Notes: generated by a model from the sequence alone, not told the origin. Shown: positions 16,830-29,621, counted from the first letter of the stretch. The stretch: DNA of 64,000 bases from Macrobrachium rosenbergii (GCF_040412425.1 NC_089792.1:22885699-22949698), one strand, 5' to 3'. Program-made: numbers and translations.

Positions 16830-17660
16830 TTTTAATTCCGTACACAGATATTGTTCGAACATTATTTACTATGACAGGAATCCAATTTTGACTTGTCTTA
16901 ACTTGAGGGTCACATTCTTAGAAGAGCTAGGCTGCATCCCCACGGTGCAGCCGGAGTATAGACTGTGTAGACAAGAGCGCCTAGAAACAGGTTTGAAGGT
17001 GGGAAAACTAGTAGGAAGATAAACCCCCCCTCCAGTTTTTTTTTCTTTTTGATAGGTATATAGGTACCAAAAATAATGGGCGCGAGATAATTATGAATGC
17101 TCCTTAATAAGCCTTCGTCTTCGGGCGTGAGTTTATTGTGAGTAGGACTGCGACACACATTAATCCCACACTGACCATAATCGTTTGTTTCCTCAAGAAA
17201 AAAAGATAGAATTATAACGTACAAGCCAATGCTCCTTAAGATACACTGAGTAAAATTCATGTTTGCCCTTGTTCAGCCACTGCCTGGGCCGTTTAACGTA
17301 AATGTGTCCAGTCTCAACGCGCAGGAATATGCTGTGGCCATTTGTATTGATGGTACCGTTTTGATTAACGTCTTGAACTCATGAGTCTTGTAATGACCAT
17401 CTTGCTGACACCTCAAGGTGAGAGCAAATGTCCTGTTCCGGTTTTATTTCATTCCAATTCCAACTGGTTTTGTATTGGTTTTGGGAATTGGTAGGGCGGT
17501 TTTTAATTTAATTTAAAAATTAAATTCAATAAAAATCTCTTAGTGCACAAATCCTTCAGTAGAAGGATACCTACAATTAAAGGTATCTGACACTATAGTA
17601 CTAAATTCTAATGATGAAAGCCTCAGAATATTGATTGTAGTTTTAAATTGTTTCAGATAT
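16830..17660. other. non-coding spacer
   Basis: No gene recognised. Contains a minus-strand 116-codon ORF (17260-16910) without a recognisable domain. Confidence 0.45.
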
Positions 17661-17678
17661 CTCTCTGGAGTAATAGAC

Positions 17679-17679
<1 letters not shown>

Positions 17680-17756
<77 letters not shown>
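17680..17756. repeat. (AT)n microsatellite
   Basis: Uninterrupted AT run. Confidence 0.97.
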
Positions 17757-17760
<4 letters not shown>

Positions 17761-17852
17761 TTAATTCATCACGAATTAAATTGTTTCAAATACTCCCTGC
17801 AGAAAATATAAAAATCTTTTCTTGGGAATAAGTTCTTTTTGAGCTAATACAT

Positions 17853-17975
17853 TCTCTAATGTGGTTCCTTCCACAATATTTGCTAAGTAACCAGTTGGTT
17901 CTTAGCCACGTAAAATAAGTCTAATCCTTCAGGCTGTTAATCAACTCAGTGGTCTGGTAAAACTAAGGTATACTT
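17853..17975 (+). mobile_element. 3' fragment of tRNA-derived SINE
   Basis: Matches the 3' half of the SINE at 1880-2155, from 'taatgtggttc' through 'ctaagtaaccagttggttct' to 'ggtctggtaaaactaaggta'. The tRNA-like head is missing, as in a 5'-truncated insertion. Confidence 0.88.
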
Positions 17976-19082
17976 AATACATTCTCTTCTCCTGATCCCT
18001 TCTATTTTCTTCTTTTTTCTATATTCCTCTATTTTCTTCTCATTTTTCCCTCCTCTCTGGCCCAAGCATCGACCAAAATAACCAGAGGAAATTGCAGACT
18101 AAATTAAGGCAACTTTTTTTCATTTCTCTCTCTCTCTCTGCAATCGGCAACAGGTAATATAAAAGTCCTCCACACTTTCTCTACTGATTTCCCTTTCGAG
18201 CCCTCTTGGGTTTTTCATATTGTCTGATCACTCTGCCCATAAGAGTTTTCATCTGAATTATTATTATTATTATTGTTATTCAGAAGATGAACCCTATTCA
18301 TATGGAACAAGCCCACACAGAGGCCATGTACTTGAAATTCAAGCTTCCAGAGAATATTACTAGAAATTCTTGCAACTCTTTTTTGTTAGTACTATCATTT
18401 CCCTTAGATTATCTACCTTTTTTGGGTCTGGGTGCACTCCACTATCTGAATATATTGTTCCAAAGAATTTACTTTTGTTAGTTTTAATTATGCATTTACT
18501 GGAAATAAATACAAGACCATTCATTCTTATTCGCTACTTTTATATGTTAATGTTTTATATTCAATTTATTCACAAAAGCCAAATACTGGTTGAAGTTGAC
18601 AAGAAGTCACCAAACTAAACTGGAATCAGACGCTTTACTACCGACATATTATCACTGGCCCGTCACTTCCGTGGCATGTCAATCGCGCCACATCGTCCGT
18701 GTGATCCGTGAAGTATTGGTGAACAAGAGTTGAAGAGGAATAATAGGTTAGTGATAACAGTTTGTGTATTTCTTGTTTTTATGACGGTCTATGATATTCT
18801 GAGGTTATTAATTTCCTCGTCATAGACTGAGACATGAGACTTCGTGACTGCCGGTGTGGGTGCTGACCTAGCCTAGTAGACGAACTTCTTAGGCAAACCA
18901 CAAAGTTTTGCCGTTTCCCTTTTAAATCATTGGTGCACGAAGGCGGGATTTTCCCGTGGAAAAACAAATGCGAGTTAGTGACGTCAGCAGCAACAGTGAA
19001 TCACTTAAAATGTAGGCTATACGCTAAATCTGGCTAACTGTGACAAATCTTAAATACACCAAACCCAGTCGAGACCTAGGTT
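17976..19082. other. non-coding spacer
   Basis: Short CT and TTA runs (18125-18140, 18257-18280). No gene recognised. Confidence 0.45.
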
Positions 19083-20665
19083 AGGGTAAACGATCGGACA
19101 TGAGACACATGGGTGGTAGAATTTTCACTCGATATTTAATTGGAGAAATAACAAGCACATTAAGCTTTTAAGAAATCCTTTCAAAACACTGAAGCTTCAT
19201 TAATACTAAAACAAGCATGTGAAGTCTTCGCAGTAATTTTTCGGAAGATTTCAGCCAGCCATTTCGGAAGGTTCCAGTTAGCCATTTTTGCATGAAAAAC
19301 ATTTTGGGTTTTTCATGCAAAAATGGCTAGGAAGTGGTAGGGGAGTAAAAGAACCTAAAAATACCAATCTAACGTAACCTGTGGATGTTTACTGGTTACA
19401 ATTTTGCCGTATTAGCTATGGACGGGGGTGGGGGCCCGCATTCTTACCTCATAAGTCGTAATTTGATTAATTATTTTCCCAGGTTATTAAGCATTTGCTA
19501 AGGTCATGTATTGAGATAGTTTTTTTGTTTCGATGTGTTTTACCCAAGAAAAATATAAATTATAATGTGGGAGGTGGCTGCAGTCTTCCGAAAAATAACC
19601 GGGCAATTTTGAATCCAAAATGGCGTCCCCCCAAATACTAAGACAAAATTGGCGTGGCGATTGAAGGCAATTTTGAATCCAAAATAGCGTCCCCATAAAT
19701 ACTGAGACAAATTTTAGCTGGCAATTGGAACATTTTGTTCCCAGCGCTAGTGAAAATTAGACATGAAATTCCCGTCTGTCAGGCTTGAACTGAAAACATT
19801 TTACCTTTAATTGGTTTTATCCTTATGACATCACAACTGAAGCTAATGTTTATAGATTTTGTTCTTAATTACTCAAGATTTTAGTTGTTTGTTTAATCGG
19901 CACAATCAAAAGCATTTGGTAATTTTTCCAACCCTGTACATCTGGCTGCCAGCTCCGAGACTGACAACGCAATAGTGAACTGTTTTCTAGAAATGTTATT
20001 TTGTTTTAGCTTTTCATTTATTTAAAGTCATATTTTGTCTTCTGGACATGTTGTAACTAAACTGTTTGACAAAAATGCAAGAAAGTTGAGTATGACAATT
20101 TATTTACCTAACACGAGGTCAAGATCTAAGCCAGCATTCACTGAAATAAAGGTTATAAATCCAAAATTACTTAAAACACCATTATATTTTACAGAACTTA
20201 TACTGTAATGTGATAAATACCTTGTATGTGATGTATATTTTAATAAAAAATAGGAACACGCGTTTAATAGCTTATCAATATTCACAGCAAAAGCGTATTT
20301 GGAGGGAATGTGGTTTGCTCCAACAACAAATATTTTCAAATGGCTTATAATGAACCGTAATATATTTACTCAGTTTATAACAATTCAAGCGGTTAGTCTT
20401 CAAAGATCAATAACAGCGCTAGTTCCCGACAACTCGGAGTTCCCCAAAATATTAGCGTTTAAATTCTTGTAAACGCAGCGTCTATGGGTAAAATAACATT
20501 GGAAAACGTTTAACACACGAAAACGTGCCATAGTCTGTTTGGACAAGTGACTCCGCTCATCACTTGTCCACTTTTTTTGTTTCAAATAAGTTTCGACGGC
20601 ATGGCTGGTACTGTAGAACTAAATCTTAAGCTCCGCATTTAATCGGAAATATACCATTATTTTGT
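19083..20665 (+). repeat. family-D interspersed repeat, copy 1
   Basis: About 1.6-kb sequence starting 'agggtaaacgatcgg...gagacacatgggtgg' that recurs at 58617-60345. It has no insertion where the second copy carries a 345-bp TA-flanked element. It also shares blocks with the fold-back at 6049-6560 (for example 'ttttgccgtattagctatgg'). No intact ORF is present. Confidence 0.75.
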
Positions 20666-22404
20666 AATTTATATTTTTACTTTATAGTATTTTGGCGTTT
20701 TTTATCAAAGAATTTGATGGGGCCGTTATTTTTGTCAAGTCCAAACGGCGAGGAATTAGCCTCAGTCCCGAGTTGTACTGTCAGGCCATCCTGGTGCATA
20801 TTATCTAAAGGGTGTTTGCAGCATCCCTTATCCACTCACGCACTTTTATTTTAGGTAATGTGAACTAGTTTCCTTCACCTGGGGCCCTTTGGAAATTTAT
20901 ATTTCCAGGTGAAGAAGTTATCAAGAATTTACTATTATTTTTGATAGGTTTAACCTTAAGTTGTATGTCCTGGATGTTAATATACAGTAGTTCCTTTTGG
21001 TAAAAGTGGTTTCCTTTGCCTGGGTCCCTTCCAGGTGAAAACATATGGCTGATGATGACTTGCTCTTGTAGTTACAATAGAACCATTCCATAACAACAGC
21101 GTGGTGGTCTGGTCTTTCTCCCAACATTTCCAAAACCCAGTGTTCCCAAAGGGTCCCGAACTAAGTTGGGTAGATATGAGGTTAATAATAATTGACCGAT
21201 AATAAACAGCCCTACCTCCTTCACCAGCAACAATAAAAGTATAGGAAAAATCTCCATTCCTGCTGCCTCTTTTCAGTCTTGCATTCCAGCCATTCTGCTA
21301 AATCATCAGATTTTGGGTTTTCTCCATGTTCCATAGGTAATATTGCAAATTAGTTGTGCACACAATGCCCTGTTATGTATGATGTTATGTGGGGGAGTTT
21401 CCTTGGGGAGCAAAACCCCCATTCAGGCTAAGGTGGAGCACCCAAGGATGTGTTAGGTTAAGGTAAGGTTAGGTTAGGATGAATCCCTGTTGGAATATGT
21501 CTTTGATTTGCTTTTAAGAGAGCTGTGACTTGCAGAAATTTGGCCTAACATGCTTAGCTCTTCTGTACTTTTAATTGCTGCATCATTAGATCCTTGTACT
21601 TCATCTCCTTTACCTACTGGATCTTTTTAATATGCTGTCCAACTGCTCCAGTTCCCTTTTTCATTGTTTTTTATGTTGAATAGCCAAATTGTTCTAGCGC
21701 TTGGCTCGAGAGCTTAAATTTCATAGATGCCTGCCTGCTTTAATGAATGTTTTAGTTACTGTTGGAGCAAGCCACCCATTTCTGTTACTGTTACCTCTAC
21801 AGTTTATAACAGTTTTGGGGGACCCTGGTGGGAAAACAGGGATTCTGAGAGGGATAAAAAAAAGTGAAATTTTCCTGAAACAGAAAAGCATCAGCTTGAG
21901 AAAAACCTTCAGGTCTTCACCAAATACATGAACTGCATATTTGTTCTTACACAAATACAAACCATCATTCTTACATAGTGTTGGGTTTGCAATGAGACAA
22001 CATCCTACAATGACGTTTATTGTAAGAGACCAGAGAGCCAACTGACTTGCAACTGCGTTGCAGTTTGCAGCTCCTTATCAGTCGGCAGCACATTATTGAA
22101 ACATATTGTACAACCCCCAGATTATACATGGTAAAAATTAAAGGGGCGAATTACACACTGTAATTATAAAAAAGGAAGAATTAACTAACTTTCAATATCA
22201 TAGCATACAGTTACATAAGCAGAGTGCAATGTTCAGTGACAAAGTCAAATACATACAAGTATATATATGTAAAAAATATGATTCACTCTTGACAGAATTG
22301 TATATAATGCATGTAAAGAATAAATAATACTGTATTAGCATTACATGAAGTCTTTGAGCCACTTGGTTTTACCAGCAGCCCTCCTAGGCCTACTAACGAC
22401 ACTG
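20666..22404. other. non-coding spacer
   Basis: No gene recognised. A short interrupted run related to TTAGG (21448-21478) resembles the arthropod telomere unit but is too short and irregular to be a telomeric block. Confidence 0.45.
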
Positions 22405-23260
22405 GGCTCCTAACAGGAGTGTGTGACTGGCTCTAAGGGCATAGGACTCATGGAGGTGCCTGGCTGGTATGCAGGTGCGCTAGGGGGCAGAGTGATGACT
22501 CTCAGGTGCTGTCTATTTATTTTTGAGAGCCTACCTCTCTTGTTGAGCTTAACTGTGTACTGATGGTGGGGCCTGATATTATGCCCATTCTGTCCCACTG
22601 TTTAGTAGCTTGGTTCTGTATACGTACAGTACATTGGTACCTGGTTTGATGGGTGGTAGTCTCTTGGTAGTGTCAAGGGCATGCATAGCCTCCTGCAGTT
22701 TTGCCACTTGCAGTTCCCCTTGATATATTGTCTTTCTCCAGTACCTGTCTACCAACAGGTGTCTTTTAGCTATAGGTACCCCGTCACATAGTTGGCTACC
22801 CATTGCAAGCTGAGATGGCGACTTGTTGATCTCTCTGAGAGGCGTGTTGAGACTCTGGAGTATCGCTATGGCCATCTTGTCTGACTCAAGGGTGCCACCT
22901 TTTGACATGTTTTCTCAGAGGACCCTCTTTGCCGATTTGACAGCTGTTTCTTGCCCTGCCGTTGGACTGGGGCTACTGGGCTGACAACAGATGGGCTTTG
23001 ACTCCCCATCTCCTGAAGAAGGCCTCCATCTCTTCGCTGGCTAAGTTTGTACCTCCGTCTGTTGATGTTTCTTCTGGGGCTCCCCAAAAATAGGATTGAA
23101 GGTGATTGCTTATTTTGTTTGATGGGGTACCATTGGGGAAGTGAGCTACTTCTAACCAACCAGTTAGTCTGTGAGCATGTACCATGTATACGTTACCTTC
23201 TATCTGCAACATATCTGCCTGCTGGAAGGGGTATTCTGCTGGGGGCGTGAGCACCATTTC
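22405..23260 (-). pseudogene. Ty3/gypsy integrase remnant
   Basis: Minus-strand fragments resemble the core and C-terminal part of a gypsy-type integrase. The first (23257-22973) has the QADMLQIEG-like start of the catalytic core, then APEETSTDGGTNLASEEM with a catalytic-type Asp, followed by FFRRWGVKAH. In another frame 'PQSNGRA' follows, then a fragment (22908-22579) with LNTPLREINKSPSQL and an LLVDRYW stretch typical of the integrase C-terminal part. At least one frame change near 22910-22980 and lack of an upstream RT in frame show it is inactive. The element would have inserted DNA copies into the host genome when intact. Confidence 0.82.
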
Positions 23261-24479
23261 TTCAGGAGGCAGTGAAGGGGTATGTTCATCAAATGTGGAC
23301 GGTGAGCATGAGTGAGAAATTGTTCAGAGTGAGAGATTTGCAAATCCCAGCCTATCAGGGCAACGTATCATACTGTACTCTGCTGCCTGCGCCCATTGCA
23401 TTAAATTTAAAATATGTCGTATCGGTATTGCCATCATAACTTCGAAAATGTCATAACTGGTATTGCCATTGTAACTTCAAAATGCCACTACTCGAAACAT
23501 CGTAACTCAAGGACCATCTGTAGAGTTTTCCCTCACACCACACAAACCTACAACTAAGTCTTTGAAACTCTCTCAACATCACCCCACAATCACTTACAGA
23601 AATCTTAAACTGCAAACACTCTCATAGCTCACATATCACAGGGTAAACTGTCTTGCATCTCTTCAATATTCTCAAGAGTTGACAAACTCGTCGTTACATC
23701 CATCATCCCCAAGAAACGCACCATACACACTTGCTCATTCTGCATGCACTAGATCTTTTGCCCATCTTTCTGCAAAACATTTTCTCCTCACATCAATTGT
23801 GCAGTAATATCATTCCTTCTCGAAAAGTCCATGCCAGTCAGAAGACTAAAGGCTCTTGCTCATCACTCACAACCACAAACTCATGCTTAACTTCCTCCAA
23901 TCCACCCACGCTCACAACCAAAACTACCTCTTCCCACACTTACAACCTGTCATTTGCCTAGTCCTTGCAAAACCACATATCATACCTACGCTCAACATTC
24001 CACATACACTTTTCCGTCTCCCTAACCACACTTGCATTTACCAATGAAATTTCAAAACTGTGACTGCAGTGAACCAAACCACAATATTCATTCCCATTCA
24101 TGTCAGTCATGACTGTTATCCCACAACTCATGCACACAGAAACTCACTTCCTTCAGACCTGATTCAATCACCTCTTTGCAGTCCTCATCCCCTCTTTCAT
24201 TTGCCAAATTTCATCTTTCCTCAGAATCACCCTCATACTCTTAAATGCCTTCCTTTCCATAACCCAGTTGTAGTGTACCCCACTGAAACACTGCAAATGC
24301 AACACATACTGTACTCTCCTTTCACACTGCTTGATACATTATAGGTTTCTTCTCTCCACAATGCACACACATAATCACACCATACAAACAACTTATGACC
24401 AACAGTACGTTGTTTATCAGAAATACCCCAGGTTCACACAGCTTTCAACTCTGTATGGTTTAATTTTCTGCATTCTGAT
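23261..24479. other. G-poor, C/A/T-rich stretch
   Basis: Between about 23520 and 24430 the plus strand is strongly depleted in G and rich in C and A. Open frames give low-complexity Thr/Ser/His/Pro proteins with no recognised domain. It may be ancient retroelement sequence; nothing firm can be assigned. Confidence 0.4.
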
Positions 24480-24482
24480 ATG

Positions 24483-25340
24483 CTCAAGAAGTTGAGCCCC
24501 TTCTTCACAAGGGAGCAGTTTAGGAAGCAGTGGACCAGTCATCGGAGGGGTTCTACAACAGGCATTTCATAGTCCCCAAGTTATCGGGGGCTGGAGACCT
24601 GTACTGGCTGTCAGCACCTTGAACTTGTTTGTGGTGAAGACAAAGTTTCACATGGAAACGAACTGATCTGTCATGTCCTCTCTCCATCAGGACACATTTT
24701 TATGTCCCCACCCATCCGGGCTCGAGAAAGTTCCTGAGGTTCGTTTTTTAGGGCAAAGTTCTACAGTTTTGGGTGCTGTGCTTCGGCCTTGCCACAGCTC
24801 CACGTCTTCACCCGAATCTTTGCTCCTCTTGGCAAGTTGGTTTCACCTTCTCAGGATCAGTGCCTCCGTCTGTTTGGACGGCTGGCTTCTCTGCTCCCCA
24901 TCAGAGGAACAGTGCACGAAGGACTTGAAAAGGACTCTTTGCCTAACACAGGAGTTAGGCATTTTGATCAATTCTCAAAAATCTCAGATGACTCCAACTC
25001 AGAGAATTCTCTATTTGGGAATGACTATGGACTCTCAAGCTTTTTGGGTTTTTCTCTCCCCCAAAAGAGTCGAGTCCTGTCTCCAAACTGTCCAAGAGTT
25101 TCTCGATCTCTCGACCTGCTCAGCTCTTCAATGGATGAGCCCCCTGGGCACCTTGGCCTCTGGAATAGTTCGAAAAGTTGGGCAGGCTTCACATGAGGCC
25201 TCTGCAATTCTACCTGAAGGCAAATTGGTGCAGGAAGACTCAGTTGGACTCAGTCGTCTTCCTGGTCATTCTGGAGATCAAGGATCTTTGTTGGTGGTTG
25301 TCAGAGGAAAAACTTCAGGAAGGAATTTCTCTCCTCCCTT
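24483..25340 (+). pseudogene. DIRS reverse transcriptase remnant
   Basis: Pieces in different frames give EGFYNRHFIVPK near 24545, ATAPRVFTRIFAPLGKL-like sequence at 24780-24840, and SEEQCTKDLKRTLCLTQELG with ILYLGMTMDSQAF at 24900-25040. The catalytic YLDDW box appears as CLDGW near 24870-24885, so one of the two aspartates is lost. Several frameshifts also split the domain. It once copied element RNA into DNA; this copy cannot. Confidence 0.8.
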
Positions 25341-25342
25341 AA

Positions 25343-25727
25343 CCCCAACCTAGAATTCTATTCTGACACTTCAGACGTAGGTTGGGGAGCTCTGCTAGGG
25401 AGTCAGAAGGTGTCCAGGACATGGACATTGGATCAGAAGTTGCTACACACCAGTGTCAAGGAATTAAAAGCTATTCACTTGGGCCTTCAGGCTTTCTCTC
25501 CACTAGTCTCGGGCAAAATCATAGCAATCTACGCGGACAACACCTCGGCACTCTCATATGTCTGCAAGCAGGGAGGCATCCACTCCTTCACTCTCTGCGA
25601 GGCAGCAAAAGACCTCCTTCTCTGGGTGAAGCACAACCAAGTCAAGATTCTCCTTTTCTTTGTTCAGGGAAAAATGAATGTCCTGGCGGACGAGTTGAGC
25701 CACTGTTGCCAGGCACAGTACTGCTGA
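25343..25727 (+). pseudogene. DIRS RNase H domain
   Basis: A continuous frame with YSDTSDVGWGALL, then SVKELKAIHLGLQ, IYADNTSALSY and VLADELSH. These keep the acidic residues expected for an RNase H fold (D-E-D-D), unlike the RT upstream. The domain degrades the RNA strand during element replication. The frame ends shortly after SHCCQ, after which the linker continues in another frame. Confidence 0.8.
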
Positions 25728-26214
25728 CAGAGTGGACCCTAGACTCCAAAGTCTGCCTAGATCTTTGGAAGCTTTGGGGCAAGCTTTCCATAGATCTCTT
25801 TGCAATGTCGAGGAACCACCAGCTTCCTCTCTTTTGCTCCCCAGTCCTGGACCATCTCGCTTGGGCGACGGATGCCATGCTCTTGGACTGGACAGGTCTC
25901 AACGTATATGTCTTCTCTCTCTTCGGGTTGATCAGAGAAGTGCTGAACAAGTTCACATCTCATCAAAATGTCTCGGTGACACTCGTCGCACCATTTTGGC
26001 TGAGAAAGGAATGGTTTCCGGACCTGCTGCAACTGCTTGTGGAGTTTTCGAGGCTCCTTCCACAAAAACAGTTGCTGCTCAGACAGCCCTACTTCTTCAG
26101 GTTCCACCAAGGATTGTCCGCTCTGCCCCTGACAGGATTCAGTTTGTCAGGAACCTCTTCAGAGCGAAAGGTATTATGCGACCGGCTGTAAAAGCTATTG
26201 CTATATGTCAATGA
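25728..26214 (+). pseudogene. DIRS linker region between RNase H and recombinase
   Basis: Continues the element with EWTLDSKVCLDLWKLWGK, DLFAMSRNHQLPLFCSPV and APFWLRKEWFPDLLQLL, phrases typical of the region after RNase H in DIRS polyproteins. No separate activity is assigned. The frame ends before the recombinase. Confidence 0.75.
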
Positions 26215-27110
26215 GCTGCTTCTAGCAGGCTCTACCAGTCCAAGTGGACAGTTTTCAGAAGATGGTGCAGACAGAATAACATCTCTTCTTCTGAAACCTC
26301 TGTGAACCAGATAGCAGATTTCTTACTCTTCTTGAGGACCTCAAGGAAGTTATCACCATCTACAATTAAGGGATACAGATTGATGCTTAGCTCAGAGTTC
26401 AAGCATAGAGGCCTTGACCTGTCTGCAAATCAGGATCTTAGCGATCTCATTAGACCCTTTGAAACTTCCAAGTTAGAGAGGCCAGGTGCAGTCTCCTGGA
26501 ACTTGGACATCATATTGAAGTGGCTCTCGAGTTCCTGTTCCTCCTTTGAACCTCTGCGTTCAGCTTCTCTTAAGTCTATCACCAAGAAGGCCCTCTTCCT
26601 GGCAGTGTTGGTTACTGCAAAACGAGTTAGCGAGCTCCCAGCAATAGACAATATGGGAAATGCAGTCTGCTCTCTCTCTCTCTTGGTTTCCTCGCCAAGA
26701 ATGAGGATGTATCCCATCCCTGGCCCTGCTCATTCGTCATTAAGAGCTTGGTGGACATTCTCAGGCCAGAGGAGGAGAGACTTCTTTGTCCGTTTGAGGG
26801 CTTTGCAGTACTACCTCCTTAGGACTGAAAAGATCAGGGGACCCTCGAACAACCTCTGGTGCTCCATGAGGAATCCTTCACTTCCACTTTCAAGGAATGC
26901 TTTCTCTTTTTCCTGAGAAGTCTTATTTCAGAAGCTCATGCTCAGGTTAAAGAGGACATCTTCCTGATCCTGAACATTAAAGCTCATGAGGTTCAAGCTG
27001 TCACCACATCCCTTGCATTTGGCACAATATGTCCATGTCTTCTATTCTGCAATCAAAATTCTGGAGGTCCAAGTCAGTTTTTGCATTGCACTACCTTAAG
27101 GATGTAGTTG
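26215..27110 (+). pseudogene. DIRS tyrosine recombinase remnant
   Basis: A 204-codon frame (26302-26916) begins with the core-binding region (RLYQSKWTVFRRWCR just upstream, then LLFLRTSRKLSPSTIKGYR). It reaches SITKKALFLAVLVTAKRVSEL, which includes the first catalytic-type Arg. Beyond about 26650 frame changes break the catalytic part, but AHEVQAV and SILQSKFWRSKSVF-like pieces near 26980-27060 match the C-terminal His/Trp region. The family inserts circular DNA copies by recombination; this copy is inactive. Confidence 0.78.
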
Positions 27111-27598
27111 GCATGGTGTTGGGGGAGGAAGCATAGGGACTCTCTGTCTCTCTACTGCTGTACTGTCTCCTCACCTTGTTGTAAGGTTGTTGAGTTTAAG
27201 GAAGCTTAGGGGTACTGTGTACTAGGGGTACCCACCAGTTTTTAGTGGTTGGTGTGGTGGTTTTTAATTTTGGTGGTAGGTGACAGCATTGTTTTTTGTT
27301 CTATGCCCAGGGCAAGAGCAGTATTTTGTCTTTGTCAGTCATTGGTGAACCTCCATGGCCACAAAGTAAGCACTGAAGTGGGGGTGACTCTTGGCCATAC
27401 TGCCGTGTCCTCTAGAGGTTAAGATGAGTGCTGACCAGAGCCAGTGATCACCTGCAGCGGCTCTCTTACCAGGTAAGGTACAACAAGCATTGGCCCAATG
27501 CTAGCAACCTTTCTACTTCAGAGTCACTATCTTTATTAATGTTTTGGATTGGGATATGTTCATGTAGCCCTCCACCTCTCAATGTGGAGTCAGCTATG
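27111..27598. other. DIRS 3' flank, non-coding
   Basis: No ORF of note. T/G-rich stretch around 27180-27310. Probably the untranslated tail of the element. Confidence 0.4.
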
Positions 27599-27941
27599 TA
27601 CTGTAATTGCTTGGTAAGTCACTTATATAAAAATTACATTTTTATGATAAAATAAAGTTACATATATACTGTACTTACCAGGCAATTAGATAATCAGAGG
27701 ATTTATATATACTGTACTGTACTTACCATGCAGTTGCATAATCAGAGCCCTCCCTCCTCCCCACAGATGGAGACCAGGGCTCAGACGAATTGATGTCTCC
27801 CACTTAGTTGTACCTGTCAGTCCTGATAGTGGGCAGGTCCCTGTCACCTACACAAGCGATGGTAGAGTGGTAGGAAGCTTGTAGCTATGTAATTACTTGG
27901 TAAGTATATATAAAACTTTATTTTATCATAAAAATGTCATA
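27599..27941. repeat. inverted AT-rich motifs, possible DIRS terminal repeats
   Basis: The motif 'taattgcttggtaagt' at 27602 pairs with inverted 'acttaccaggcaatta' at 27680-27695. A third copy, 'taattacttggtaagt', lies at 27890, and a shorter inverted copy at 27720-27740. The shared tail is 'ttttatgataaaataaag' or its complement. Such nested inverted ends fit the unusual termini of DIRS elements, but continuity with 24480-27130 is inferred. Confidence 0.5.
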
Positions 27942-28610
27942 TTCATTCAGTAAGAACCTGTAAGGTAAGCGTGACGTTAATAGACATTATTCCAGTTCTA
28001 TTGACCCTCATGATATGTTTTTGCTGAGGGATAACTATGTGAATAGTAGTTGAATGAAATGCAGTTATTGATCATGAACGGAGAGCTTTTTAGGTTGTTT
28101 CTACAACTATAGAGGATAATACTTGTAAGACTTTAGTTAGAGGGATGTGTGTCTTGCCTGCTTCCCCATTTAGTAAATGGTTAGGTCCTCTGCTGCTTCT
28201 CTTCAATCTGTTACTCCAAATGAGCTTCCCATCAATTCAGACCATTAGATTTGAATGGAGTCATTTTTTATGTTCACTGGGCATAAGTTTCACAGGATAA
28301 TTTTTTATTTTTTTCTTTTCCAGACTACCCTCCCAATAGTCTCATTAGGTAGTGTCGTCCCCCTCCCCTACTTTTTCTTGCCTTGTCGTTGGCGCATCCT
28401 GTCTTACTCCCTTGTGGCTTGGAGCAACATGGAACCAGGACATGTCAGAAAGCATTGCAGATCCATGCCCATTGTCTCCATCCTCTCTTTGGTCTAGTGT
28501 CTGTGGCTCTAGTTCCAATGTTAGTAGTGCCAGGTCCAGCATTTACACTGCCAAGTAGTGTCCGGGGTTATTGGCACCAATTTCAGCTTTAGCAGCAATA
28601 AGTCTAGCAT
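27942..28610. other. non-coding sequence at contig end
   Basis: No gene supported. Overlapping short ORFs at 28255-28610 have no recognisable domain. Confidence 0.4.
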
Positions 28611-29110
28611 NNNNNNNNNNNNNNNNNNNNNNNNNNNNNNNNNNNNNNNNNNNNNNNNNNNNNNNNNNNNNNNNNNNNNNNNNNNNNNNNNNNNNNNNNN
28701 NNNNNNNNNNNNNNNNNNNNNNNNNNNNNNNNNNNNNNNNNNNNNNNNNNNNNNNNNNNNNNNNNNNNNNNNNNNNNNNNNNNNNNNNNNNNNNNNNNNN
28801 NNNNNNNNNNNNNNNNNNNNNNNNNNNNNNNNNNNNNNNNNNNNNNNNNNNNNNNNNNNNNNNNNNNNNNNNNNNNNNNNNNNNNNNNNNNNNNNNNNNN
28901 NNNNNNNNNNNNNNNNNNNNNNNNNNNNNNNNNNNNNNNNNNNNNNNNNNNNNNNNNNNNNNNNNNNNNNNNNNNNNNNNNNNNNNNNNNNNNNNNNNNN
29001 NNNNNNNNNNNNNNNNNNNNNNNNNNNNNNNNNNNNNNNNNNNNNNNNNNNNNNNNNNNNNNNNNNNNNNNNNNNNNNNNNNNNNNNNNNNNNNNNNNNN
29101 NNNNNNNNNN
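28611..29110. other. assembly gap, exactly 500 N
   Basis: A fixed-size N run, as inserted by scaffolding software. True distance and even orientation of the flanking contigs are unknown. ORFs crossing it are meaningless. Confidence 0.99.
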
Positions 29111-29564
29111 GCTCTCATATACATACATACGATCTATACATACACATACATAGTTATATATATATTATAAATATAGATATGTATATATACATTATATATA
29201 ACATTTATATATATATCTACATAAATATACAGTATAGATAGATATATATTATATATATATATATTTATTTATGTACAGTACTGTATATATATTGTGTAAT
29301 TATATACATATATATAGACATTTATATGTATATATATTTTTATATCACATTGTATATATTTATATGTATAGGCTATATATATTTATATTTATATATACAT
29401 ATATAATATATATGTATATATAAAATATATAGCCTATACATATAAATGCATATAATTATATATAATGTGTAGATATAAAATATATAGGCTATACATATAA
29501 ATATGTATATATATATGTATATAATTACACAATATATATACATATATGTATATATACAGTACTG

Positions 29565-29621
<57 letters not shown>

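Larger units (their letters stand above)
24480..27130 (+). mobile_element. degraded DIRS-type retrotransposon
   Basis: Order of domains on the plus strand is reverse transcriptase, RNase H, a linker, and tyrosine recombinase, which is diagnostic of DIRS elements (they integrate by a recombinase instead of an integrase). All parts are interrupted by frame changes or stops. Downstream at 27600-27941 lie several inverted copies of a short AT-rich motif that may be its terminal repeats. Confidence 0.85.

Noticed and set aside
25757..26110. Minus-strand ORFs opposite the DIRS element
   Set aside because: They are shadows of the plus-strand polyprotein.
28543..29241. Long ORFs over the N run
   Set aside because: They exist only because ambiguous bases are not read as stops.
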